This document shows positions 16,201-22,629 of a DNA stretch of 30,839 nucleotides, piece after piece; the stretch's first letter is position 1, and each line of letters opens with the position of its first letter. The translations under genes were made by a program, and so were the position numbers. Source of the stretch: JBBSMX01 sp038232935 (GTDB taxonomy: Bacteria > Bacteroidota > Rhodothermia > Rhodothermales > JANQRZ01); the NCBI GenBank assembly GCA_038232935.1, contig JBBSMX010000037.1, positions 1-30,839 of the forward strand. Reading direction: 5' to 3'. The notes beneath the pieces were generated by a model. The model ran no database searches. It was given only the letters and a program-made list of their open reading frames with translations, and was not told the origin of the DNA.

Positions 16201-16856
16201 ATGATGTCCGGGCGGTCTCCGGCCGCGAGATCGTAGCCCCCATCGATGCGGCGCTCCTGTTCGTCACGCTCGTCGATGGCTCCGTCGCCATCATTGTCCA
16301 GACCATCGGTGCCTTCATCGATGAGGCCGTCCCCGTCGTCGTCCACTCCGTTGTCGGGAGCTGCCAGAACAGGGGCACCCAACTCGGCCGGCCAGTCCCG
16401 CAGATCCGGAAGCTGGTCCAACGAGACGCCCGCTTCGTAGTCCTGAATGTCCTGCCTGCTGACTTTGTAAATGCGGTCGAAGGCGGAGCAGTCGGCGGGG
16501 TTCGGGAGGCTCCCGTCGTCGTTGAGCGGGCCGGGCCAGAACTCGAACTGTGCATAGCGGGACCCTGCCGTGCGCAAATTACCGTTTACGAGCCCACCGA
16601 TCCAGATGCCGGAAGCAAAGATGGGCGAGAGGCCGCTGCTCTGCGGAGCGATGTACTGGGCCTGGGCCGTTTCGCTGTAAAACAGGCTGCCCGTGTTGAA
16701 GACGCGCGCCCGAATCTGGTTGACATCGAGATCCTTGGCGGCCGTGCCGAGCGTGCAAGAGCCGGGGCTTATCTGGGCGTAGGTGGCGGGAGCTGTTCCG
16801 AGGCAGAGCGCCAGGAACAGGAGCAGGGAGTTGTTGAGCATTCTCATTCGTTTCAT
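13206..16856 (-). CDS. Large secreted protein with T9SS-type C-terminal sorting domain
   Basis: 1216 aa. The signal peptide ends near ATYAQ (residue 28). The N-terminal third is a Trp/Tyr/Gly-rich domain of unknown function with Asp-rich calcium-binding-like loops, DNGVDDDGDGLIDEG and DGLDNDGDGAIDE (about 168-197), and again DDQDGDGIRD. The middle has fibronectin-like segments. The last 90 residues form an Ig-like sorting module: VPNPYRGRSAYE, then RVRFTNLPPQVTVRIYTVSG, ASGMYIIHVQA and GERVLKFGVIN. This matches Por-secretion/FlgD-like tails that direct export through the type IX system, though it ends DVDVF rather than in a basic residue. Three close ATGs exist; 16856 is the first, while 16847 is 9 nt from GGAG and equally likely. 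No enzymatic domain is recognisable. It lies between the receptor and PorV-like genes. Confidence 0.85.
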   Translation of the reverse strand: MKRMRMLNNSLLLFLALCLGTAPATYAQISPGSCTLGTAAKDLDVNQIRARVFNTGSLFYSETAQAQYIAPQSSGLSPIFASGIWIGGLVNGNLRTAGSRYAQFEFWPGPLNDDGSLPNPADCSAFDRIYKVSRQDIQDYEAGVSLDQLPDLRDWPAELGAPVLAAPDNGVDDDGDGLIDEGTDGLDNDGDGAIDERDEQERRIDGGYDLAAGDRPDIIGDQSLWWVMNDVGSSHDQTDTPPIGVEVRVQAFAFDRDNALGTTTFYKYTIEYKGSQPLEEAYLSVFSDPDLGDAGDDYIGSDIDLSLGYVYNGGRTDEMYGIPPAAGYDFFQGPVVDDQDGDGIRDTLGLTSFTYFINGGPPGTGDPTTGQEYYNYQKGLWGNGTEITAFGLGYQTPGEVTKFAFPGDPVRGEFWSEVNSDNSGGPNPASDRRLIVTTGPFTIEPGDVQDIVFGIVFAQGGSNLGSVSALRAADITAQAAYDLDFEVPEPPPAPRLCSRTNPDLAPGSGNCLEAGEVDDSAVIVWGYPESSSNYLGQFRKLGYSFEGFNIYQYPTSGFDQTQRRLVATYDKINGITRVNNITFDLDLDADRETVAARGSDSGLQYFYVPQSDAFSGSPLVNYTDYYFGVSAYGVNREAPRDRVVESSPTQITFRPSRVTAVQGGSEQQSDIGQVILSDRTGGGGIGVASAVVVDPTRVTGATYGVEIIDVNVARAPDNIGSPRDTTLITYRVTRDGQEIFNGANLLRDNGVYVPPTAITSVEDAEAIQDSTQGVSVFTGQYVIDGIQFININSATLRPEDQGGAPDFAGHGDGNNAAGIVETTNPNGEVCGPAAALADPGCMFYGGNTVWLDPNSTGDYVVTNPANALGALGNLPAAAPDDFEMRFTQGCASTGACLGVYADAAPGTAADELASVPFELWNIGRTPDDSSDDIRMIPILRTPDGAEPVQDWANALSATQDVIVGEDTLTLGVTHPLLWMMPDRPDGYALFKAAADGFGGPGGTYDPQNDGDTQVDSTVSSSGAVIACQTQRYYIDFCYKKLSPRFVVPIGGLAGMEIADLAGDGTTPAAGTTIRFRTVPKGFVAGDQFSFDTSSLALLTDASFNEEALDMIGIVPNPYRGRSAYETGNADRRVRFTNLPPQVTVRIYTVSGTLIKTLNKSDESRSLDWDLTTTNNLPVASGMYIIHVQARNSDSSQIGERVLKFGVINRQIDVDVF

Positions 16857-16895
16857 CTCCGTTGGAGAGTAGAGGGTAACGATGCACTTGAGCCT

Positions 16896-16929
16896 CCCTG
16901 TGTCTCCAGTTCCGCCTGGAGACACAGGG
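16896..16929 (-). promoter_or_regulatory. Intercistronic hairpin between receptor and exported-protein genes
   Basis: CCCTGTGTCTCCAG (16896-16909) and CTGGAGACACAGGG (16916-16929) are a perfect 14-bp inverted repeat with a 6-nt loop; outer AGCCT and AGGCT arms can extend it after a small internal loop. It begins 12 bp past the TonB-dependent receptor stop. No T run follows on the minus strand, so it more likely stabilises the receptor mRNA or tunes the ratio of the two products than terminates transcription. Confidence 0.7.
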
Positions 16930-16940
16930 ACCTGAGGCTG

Positions 16941-19900
16941 CTAGAAGTTGAGCAGGACTCCCAAGCGGACCTGGCGAGGCTGCCCGTAGAAGTAGGCCCC
17001 GCCTGAGGTCTGGTTGCCGCCGACGTTCACCGGGCCTTCAGCGAAGGCGAGGTAGTTGAACTCGGCACCCCTCGGGTCAGAGAGGCTGTTCACGAAGCCC
17101 GCACCGCCGGGTGTGTTGAGGTAGGCGTCGTAGCCAGCCAGCCCGGTGGCGCGGTAGACCGCCAGCACGTTCTGCGTGTCGAGGAGGTTGAGGACCGTGA
17201 GGTAGATCTTCGCCTGCGTCCCGGCGAAGCCGAGATCGAAGCGACGGTCCACCTTCAGATCGAGCCGGAACGACGAGGGGAGGTAGGTCCCGTTGATGAT
17301 GCCGGCCGCATTCGAGGTAAAGCTCTCTCCGGCGAAGTTACCGGGCGAGACGAGCGGCGTGTAGGGCGTTCCGCTACCGTACTGCGCCAAGAGGTTAACG
17401 CCGAAGTTCTCCAGCGGCCGAGCGCCCGCGATCATCGGTCCCTCGCTGTCACCGAGGCGATAGTCGACAGAGCCGTTGATGGTGTGCCGCTGGTCGAAGT
17501 CGGCGGCGCTGATGAAGTTCGGGAAGAACGTGCCTCGCCACACGATGTTGGCCGTCGCCGTGGCGTCGGAGCCGGTGCCCTGCGCGAAGGAGAGCGTGTA
17601 GTTCAGGTTAAGCGCCAGGTTCGCTGTCCGCCGAAGGTCGAACCCGAACTCGGCACCCTTTGTCGTCGTGAAGTCGCGGTTGAGGTACGTCCCGTAGGCC
17701 GGGAAGCCACCGTTGAGGGGGAAGTTGCTGATCTTGTTCTCCTGCGTCCGGTAGAAGCCGGAGATGGTGACCGCCGCCCGCTCGCCGACGCGCTGCCGGA
17801 AGCCGAGCTCGTACTGCGTCGTCTGCTCTGGTTTCAGTCCGGGGTTCGCCGTGCGCGAGCTCTGTGGCCCCAGCTCTTCAAAGGTGCGGAACGGGGCGTA
17901 GGCTCGCTCAGTCGGCCGCTGGCTCGTCACGTTGTAGCTGGCGAAGAAGAGCGCGCGGTCTGTCACCGGGAAGCTCACACCGACGCGCGGCATGAAGGTG
18001 ACCTGGGGCGTGTAGTCCTCGAAGCCTGCCGAGCGGGGGAGCTCATTCCCCTCGGCATCCGTCGCCCTACGTACCTGCCCCTGGAGCTGGTCCGTGATCC
18101 TCGTCTGCCGCGCCTGAGAGCCGGAGGCGTCGTAGAAGTTGCCGTCGAGGTCCCGGTAGCCGACGATGTTGTTGCCCTCGCCGTTGTTGTCGTAGTAGAC
18201 GGCGTAGTCGCTGCCGATGCCGGCCGGGACTCCGTCGATCCCACCGGCGCGCACGATCGCTACCGGGGAGTAGACATCAAACAGTTGCAGCGTGTTGTTG
18301 TCGAAGACATCGACACGGACCCCGAGGTTGATGACGAGGTCACGGTACTCGATTTTGTCTTGGATGTAGCCGGCGTAGTAGATCGGCTCGTAGGGCGCGA
18401 TGCCAGGGTTCAACGGCGTCCCCGTCGAGTCACGGGCGAAGAAGGCGTCGATATCCTGGTCATCGGTCTCCCCCAGCCCGCGGAAGTCGTAGCCGTAGTA
18501 GAACACGCGGGGATCGAAGGCCGTGTACGACAGGTCTTCGTACCGCGTGACCCCCGGATCTCCGGCGGGGAGCTGCTCCGGGTTGTTGTCGTTGTAGAAC
18601 CTCGAGAGGCCATTGCCGGAGAGCGAGTAGAACCGCTGCTGCTCCTGTTGGAACTCGCCGCCGAACTCAAGCTGGTGCAGCCCTACCTGTGCCGTCGCGC
18701 TACCCGAGAAGCGCAGCGACGTGTTGTGCCCCTGCTGATACAGGTTGCGGGTCCCCTCCACCGGCGAGCCGGGCAGGTTGAACGTGATCCCCGACACCGC
18801 CGAGCTCGTCAGCGCAATGCCGTCGCTCGTGTAGTCGCGGACGTAGTTCTGGCCGACGTTCCGGAAGTACCGTTGGGTGAGAGCGAGGGCCTCGTTGTTC
18901 ACGTCGCCGTAGAAGAGCGCGTCGCGGACGTCGTCGGAGAAGCCCTCGGGATACTGGACGTACTGCCAGTCCTGGTACTCGCCCTGAATCTGATAGAACG
19001 CTCCGCCGGTGAGCCGCTGCCGGAACGTCCCGTAGAGCCGCCAGCTGTCGCGCTGGTCGTTGTAGAACGCATCGCGGTTGTAGAGCGAGTTGCTGAAGCC
19101 GGTGGCTGCCCCGCGCTCCTCGCGGTCCCGGCTCTCGTACCCACCGCCGATGCGGAGGCTGAGCGCCGAACTGATATCGAAGGTGGTGTTGCCGTTGAAG
19201 GTCAGTTCGCGGAGCGGATCGTCCTTGCCGCGCGCGAGCTCGAAACGATCCGCCGTATAGGTGTCTGGCGCGCTAATCGGGATGATGCGGCCGTTGCTGT
19301 CGAGGACGGGGGCATACCCGCCGGGGATGTCGCCCGCAATCATGTTGCGTAGATCCTCCTGCGAGAAGTCTCCGCCAGCGGCGAGCGAGTCCGCCGCCAC
19401 CTGCCACGGGAAGTTCAGGTACGTGAAGTCGCCCAGCTCCACGCCGTCTCCGCAGAGCGACGGGTTCAAGCACTCGAGCTGGAGCACCTGGGGGTTCGCG
19501 ACGAGGTTCGCGTAGGCATCGTCGGTGAGGCGGTACGTATCGGTCCCGTAGGGATTGCTGTCCGCAATCCAGGACCCCTGCCCCGAGAGGAAGAAGCTGG
19601 CGCGGTTGGCGATGATCGGCCCGCCGATCGAGAGGGAGCCAATGTTATAACCGTAGGCGTCGAGGACCTCCGAGGTGATGGCCTCGGCGGAACCGAAGAA
19701 GTTGGCTCCACCGGACTTCGTCGTGATCGAGATCACGCCGCTCTGCACGTCGCCGTAGCGGGCGGGAATCGTCCCGATCAGGATCTCCTGTTCGGCGATG
19801 GCCTGCTGGTTGACGCCTACGAGGGCGTCGGTCGACACCTTCACGCCGTCCACGTAGTAGGCGACCTCCTCGTTGCGACCGCCGCGAATGAAGAGGTCAT

Positions 19901-20384
19901 CGCTGGAGCCGTTGTTGACGACACCGCCCTGGATGGCAGCGACGTTTGCCACGCCGCGGATCGGAAGGTTCTCGATGTCCTCACCAGACACCACCCTCGG
20001 AACGCCGATGGCATCCTTCTGGATGATCGGACGCTCGTAGGTGATCTCGATCGCGCCGAGGCTGATGTCGCTACCAAGCTCGAAGTTCTGCTCGGTCGTA
20101 TAGCCTGTCGAGATCTGGACACCCGTGATCGTCTGGGAGTCATAGCCGACAAACGAGGCGGTGATGTCGTAGGTACCGACCGGGACGCCGATGACGAAGT
20201 AGCTGCCGTCGATGTCCGTGGCGGCACCGAGCTGCGTGCCGCTGAGGATGACGTTGGCACCCGGCAGCGGGTCCCCAAGGTCATCGACGACGCGACCCGA
20301 GAGCTTGCCGGTGTTCTGCGCTACGGCTACCAGCGGCGTCGCCAGCAGCAGCAGGAGCGAGAGTGTACCCAGGTTGCGAAGCAT
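16941..20384 (-). CDS. TonB-dependent outer-membrane receptor (SusC/OAR-like)
   Basis: 1147 aa. Signal peptide MLRNLGTLSLLLLLATPLVA ending near VAQ (23). Residues about 27-110 are a carboxypeptidase-regulatory-like domain (GKLSGRVVDDLGDPLPGANV, then TDIDGSYFVIGVPVGTYDI). The plug follows at about 118-225: IIQKDAIGVPRVVSGEDIENLP, DDLFIRGGRNEEVAYYVDGV and ARYGDVQSGVISITTKSG. The remainder is a large barrel ending in QVRLGVLLNF with a terminal Phe for BAM recognition. These proteins import bulky substrates using TonB energy; no SusD lipoprotein is nearby, so the OAR-like class without SusD fits better than a glycan SusCD pair. The ligand cannot be told. ATG 20384 is 5 nt downstream of a very strong Shine-Dalgarno. 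It is the first gene of the surface operon and has a decayed paralogue upstream. Confidence 0.94.
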   Translation of the reverse strand: MLRNLGTLSLLLLLATPLVAVAQNTGKLSGRVVDDLGDPLPGANVILSGTQLGAATDIDGSYFVIGVPVGTYDITASFVGYDSQTITGVQISTGYTTEQNFELGSDISLGAIEITYERPIIQKDAIGVPRVVSGEDIENLPIRGVANVAAIQGGVVNNGSSDDLFIRGGRNEEVAYYVDGVKVSTDALVGVNQQAIAEQEILIGTIPARYGDVQSGVISITTKSGGANFFGSAEAITSEVLDAYGYNIGSLSIGGPIIANRASFFLSGQGSWIADSNPYGTDTYRLTDDAYANLVANPQVLQLECLNPSLCGDGVELGDFTYLNFPWQVAADSLAAGGDFSQEDLRNMIAGDIPGGYAPVLDSNGRIIPISAPDTYTADRFELARGKDDPLRELTFNGNTTFDISSALSLRIGGGYESRDREERGAATGFSNSLYNRDAFYNDQRDSWRLYGTFRQRLTGGAFYQIQGEYQDWQYVQYPEGFSDDVRDALFYGDVNNEALALTQRYFRNVGQNYVRDYTSDGIALTSSAVSGITFNLPGSPVEGTRNLYQQGHNTSLRFSGSATAQVGLHQLEFGGEFQQEQQRFYSLSGNGLSRFYNDNNPEQLPAGDPGVTRYEDLSYTAFDPRVFYYGYDFRGLGETDDQDIDAFFARDSTGTPLNPGIAPYEPIYYAGYIQDKIEYRDLVINLGVRVDVFDNNTLQLFDVYSPVAIVRAGGIDGVPAGIGSDYAVYYDNNGEGNNIVGYRDLDGNFYDASGSQARQTRITDQLQGQVRRATDAEGNELPRSAGFEDYTPQVTFMPRVGVSFPVTDRALFFASYNVTSQRPTERAYAPFRTFEELGPQSSRTANPGLKPEQTTQYELGFRQRVGERAAVTISGFYRTQENKISNFPLNGGFPAYGTYLNRDFTTTKGAEFGFDLRRTANLALNLNYTLSFAQGTGSDATATANIVWRGTFFPNFISAADFDQRHTINGSVDYRLGDSEGPMIAGARPLENFGVNLLAQYGSGTPYTPLVSPGNFAGESFTSNAAGIINGTYLPSSFRLDLKVDRRFDLGFAGTQAKIYLTVLNLLDTQNVLAVYRATGLAGYDAYLNTPGGAGFVNSLSDPRGAEFNYLAFAEGPVNVGGNQTSGGAYFYGQPRQVRLGVLLNF

Positions 20385-20389
20385 ATGCT

Positions 20390-20398
20390 ACCTCCTCC
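20390..20398 (-). promoter_or_regulatory. Strong ribosome binding site of the receptor gene
   Basis: On the minus strand GGAGGAGGT stands 5 nt before the ATG at 20384, an almost perfect anti-SD complement. Many Bacteroidota genes, and most genes in this window, show weak or no Shine-Dalgarno, so this one stands out. It fixes the start and suggests high translation. Confidence 0.7.
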
Positions 20399-20483
20399 GA
20401 AATGGTAGTGCTGTGTTGAGATTGAACGGGGCTATGAAGCCCGCCGCTCAAGTTGGATTGGGATTGCGTTGGGGCTACCGCCA

Positions 20484-20526
20484 GCAACCTTGGTTGCGAG
20501 TAGCTAGATGCAACCGGACTGGTTGC
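20484..20526 (-). promoter_or_regulatory. Two consecutive GCAACC/GGTTGC hairpins in the receptor leader
   Basis: GCAACC at 20484-20489 pairs with GGTTGC at 20492-20497, and GCAACC at 20510-20515 pairs with GGTTGC at 20521-20526. The same 6-mer stem sequence is thus used twice, 12 bp apart. A further GGTTGC (20725-20730) lies just downstream of the predicted -10 box. In RNA they would be two hairpins (the first with a very short loop); in DNA they are dyads that could bind a regulator. Confidence 0.45.
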
Positions 20527-20549
20527 ACGTGCGGAACCCCTTGCAGGCG

Positions 20550-20655
20550 ACGACTCCCACCAAGGCCCGTAGCGGGTCCGAAGTGACGAGGGCGACAAGC
20601 CTCTCGCTTTCTGCCCGCCGGTGTAGCCGGGCATGTGGGATAGTAGAGGAGTCGT
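20550..20655 (-). promoter_or_regulatory. Candidate structured leader RNA upstream of the TonB-dependent receptor
   Basis: In the untranslated leader, ACGACT (20550-20555) and AGTCGT (20650-20655) can close a domain of about 106 nt. Just inside, CCCAC (20556-20560) pairs with GTGGG (20635-20639). Enclosed are a hairpin from CCCG/CGGG (20566-20569/20573-20576) and one from TGCCCG/CGGGCA (20612-20617/20628-20633), giving a multi-branched shape. I see no match to the cobalamin riboswitch or other familiar class. Nested pairing of this kind is suggestive but not proven; a covariation test against homologous leaders would decide. Confidence 0.4.
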
Positions 20656-20731
20656 AGCAACGACAATAGGTGGGTTCCCCGATTGGGCAGTTCGATCTGG
20701 CGGGTCTTAATCGTTCCGTAATGCGGTTGCG

Positions 20732-20761
20732 AATATAGGCGGGGGTTCTAGAAGTTGTCAA
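20732..20761 (-). promoter_or_regulatory. Sigma-70-like promoter for the receptor operon
   Basis: On the minus strand TTGACA (complement of 20756-20761) is followed after 18 bp by TATATT (complement of 20732-20737). This is a consensus -35 box and a near-consensus -10 box. It would start transcription near 20725, leaving a leader of about 340 nt before the receptor ATG. It resembles the classical housekeeping pattern rather than the TTG/TAnnTTTG pattern of Bacteroides. Confidence 0.6.
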
Positions 20762-20875
20762 GGCATTCGCAGTGCCCCCTCCTCTTGCTGCATACGAAAT
20801 GGGGTGTAGCCCCCGTTATCGATGGATGGTCTTCTCTTTTTACCCGGCAACCGCGCTGCCCTATACTGAAGATGG

Positions 20876-21828
20876 CTACAGGGTTAGACGAAGACCGAGG
20901 CGGGCACGACACGGACCGCCGTAAAAAAAGAGCCCTCCTGTACTCTGGTTGCCCCCAATATTAACCGGGCCGCCGACGTAAGCAAGGTAATTAAACATCC
21001 CTGACTTCCGGTCCGGCTGATTGTCGAGGTACGCCTCCCTTCCTGGAATGCTTAGCCGTCTCCATCCGTCTTCCCCGCCGCACGGCACGGTACACGAGCA
21101 GTACGTTCTGCGTGTTGAGTCCGTTTTCGCCCCATACGAAACACGTCGAGCGCGCCGGAGACCACCCAATACTCCTTCTCAAGGTGGAAGTCAAGCTAAG
21201 GGTATCCATGGCCGTCTTGCCTCGCTGATACTGCCAGTCGCCTCGCCGTGAAGGAGTCGGTCACGCTGAAGTTGGACCTGGGCAGCGCCATGTTGGGACG
21301 CCCACTCTGGAGAGAGAAAACGGCGCTGATCCCTAACCCGCCTATGAAGGAAGCTCCGTAGATTTGCAGCCCTCCTCCTTCTGCGGCTCGGTAGTCCGCA
21401 GCGTGTCGCACGTCGAGCTCCGTCGGGGCTGCTGGGTCCTCGAAGAATCCTTTGCGAAACACGACGCGGGTAAGCTCCGACCCTCTGCTCGCGAACGAAA
21501 GCGCGTAGCTCCTACGTAGCGCAAAGCCCCGCGTCCGTACTCATGCCATTGAAATAACCGCCCACATCCTCATCACCGGGATACGAGCGGTATAGGAGCG
21601 CGTCTTCTTCCAGGTTACGTCGGAAGCCCGGCAGCAGCGCCGCGTGTCCAACACGGAGAGGCCGAGCGAGTCCGTGCGGGTGGAGTCAGAGGCAGGTTGT
21701 GCCGCGAGTGGCGTCGTGAGGGTGACGAAGAGAAGAACGATCGGAGGCGCAGCGGCATCGAAAAGAGAGCCGATAGCTAAAAGCGTGCGGAATTTATCTC
21801 CGCCGCCGTCGGCCTCCAACTCCCTCAC
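20876..21828 (-). pseudogene. Decayed TonB-dependent receptor, multiple frameshifts and large deletion
   Basis: Pieces of a receptor related to the intact neighbour occur in order but in different frames. The 3' end reads GMFNYLAYVGGPVNIGGNQ, then STGGLFFYGG, ending RLGLRLTL at 20876; the intact protein has AEFNYLAFAEGPVNVGGNQ at the same place. Upstream in other frames come GLNTQNVLLVYRA (intact: LLDTQNVLAVYRA), LDFHLEKEYWVVSGALDVF (intact: LDLKVDRRFDLGFAGTQ) and LRRSYALSFASRGSELT, followed by GLGISAVFSLQSGRPNM. A 5' part encodes a signal peptide (VLLFVTLTTPLAAQ) and breaks off in GHAALLPGFRRNLEEDALLYRS. At least three frameshifts and stop codons separate the pieces, and about 950 bp remain of an expected 3 kb, so plug and most barrel are gone. 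Whether the 5' piece belongs to the same original gene is less sure. Confidence 0.82.
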
Positions 21829-21900
21829 AGCCTCTTCCTCGCAACGGAGACGCCCCCTTGCGCGGACGCGAACGTGTAACCGTCTTCACTCAATATATAA

Positions 21901-21933
21901 GGTATCGTACGGGCCGTTTTTCCTGTACGTACC
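21901..21933 (-). repeat. Imperfect inverted repeat downstream of engB
   Basis: GGTATCGTACGGG (21901-21913) can fold on CCTGTACGTACC (21922-21933), with one bulged T, one G-U pair and an 8-nt loop. It lies 3 bp beyond the engB stop. On the minus strand no T run follows, so its value as an engB terminator is doubtful. Confidence 0.4.
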
Positions 21934-21936
21934 GAC

Positions 21937-22548
21937 CTAGCCGACTCCGGTGAGCAGGTCCACCCACGTCCAGATCTCGTCGGCACCCTCTTTCTTCTCG
22001 GCCGAAGTGAGCACGACGGGCAGGTCGAGGCCCATGCCTTTGAGCCGACGCTTGAGTTCGGCGACACGGCTGCGCTGCTGGTTCTTGCCCAGCTTGTCTG
22101 CTTTCGTGAGCAGGATGACGTACGGCACTGGCCCGCCGCGCAGGAGCTCGAGAAGCTCTTCGTCCAGCTTAGTTGGCGGGTGGCGGCTGTCGATGAGGTG
22201 GAACACCACGCCGAGCGGTTCGCGCTCGGTGACGTAGCGGCCGATGAGCTGCATCCACTTCTCCCGCTGCGTCTTCGACACCTTCGCGTACCCGAAGCCG
22301 GGCAAGTCGACGAGGTAGAACCCGCCTTGCCCCTGCTGATCGGCGTTGGTGAGGTAGAAGTTGAGCGTAGTCGTCTTGCCCGGCGTGTTGCTCGTCCGCG
22401 CGAGCGCCTTGCGCCCGATGAGGTAGTTCAGCAGCGAGCTCTTCCCCACGTTCGAGCGGCCGACGAAGGCAAGCTCCGTCCGCCCGTCCTCCGGCAGTGC
22501 CGCCCACGAGCCAGCGGCCCGCACGAACTCGACGTTGTGGATTTTCAT
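21937..22548 (-). CDS. engB: Ribosome-biogenesis GTPase YihA/YsxC/EngB
   Basis: 203 aa, typical length. A TRAFAC-class GTPase needed for assembly of the large ribosomal subunit and linked to cell division. G1 is GRSNVGKSS (30-38), the G2 region is TSNTPGKTTTLNFY with the conserved Thr, G3 is DLPGFGYAKV (81-90), G4 is TKAD (148-151) and G5 is TSAEKKEG (181-188). The first residues, MKIHNVEFVRAA, are standard, and ATG 22548 needs no adjustment. It lies 81 bp downstream of sucD on the same strand, separated by a palindromic repeat. All nucleotide-binding motifs are intact. Confidence 0.95.
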   Translation of the reverse strand: MKIHNVEFVRAAGSWAALPEDGRTELAFVGRSNVGKSSLLNYLIGRKALARTSNTPGKTTTLNFYLTNADQQGQGGFYLVDLPGFGYAKVSKTQREKWMQLIGRYVTEREPLGVVFHLIDSRHPPTKLDEELLELLRGGPVPYVILLTKADKLGKNQQRSRVAELKRRLKGMGLDLPVVLTSAEKKEGADEIWTWVDLLTGVG

Positions 22549-22555
22549 GCTTTAC

Positions 22556-22626
22556 GTGTGGAGGTATGGACGTGTGGGAGTATGGACGTGAAGCGGGGAC
22601 ACGTCCATACCTCCATACTTCCACAC
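22556..22626. repeat. Composite inverted and direct repeat between sucD and engB
   Basis: GGAGGTATGGACGTGT (22560-22575) and ACACGTCCATACCTCC (22599-22614) are a perfect 16-bp inverted repeat; outer GTGTGG (22556-22561) and CCACAC (22621-22626) also match. The unit GTATGGACGTG occurs twice directly (22564-22574 and 22580-22590), so alternative foldings are possible. On the plus strand CCACAC is followed by TTTTTT. It fills nearly the whole spacer and may act as an mRNA processing or termination site, or be a mobile palindromic repeat. Confidence 0.75.
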
Positions 22627-22629
22627 TTT

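Noticed and set aside
20385..20550. Cobalamin riboswitch or tRNA in the receptor leader
   Set aside because: I looked for a B12-box-like segment and for a T-loop (GGTTCGAAT-type) with flanking acceptor arms; neither is present.
22556..22626. CRISPR-like array from the GTATGGACGTG repeats
   Set aside because: Only two direct copies with a 5-bp gap plus inverted copies; no regular repeat-spacer pattern and no cas genes.
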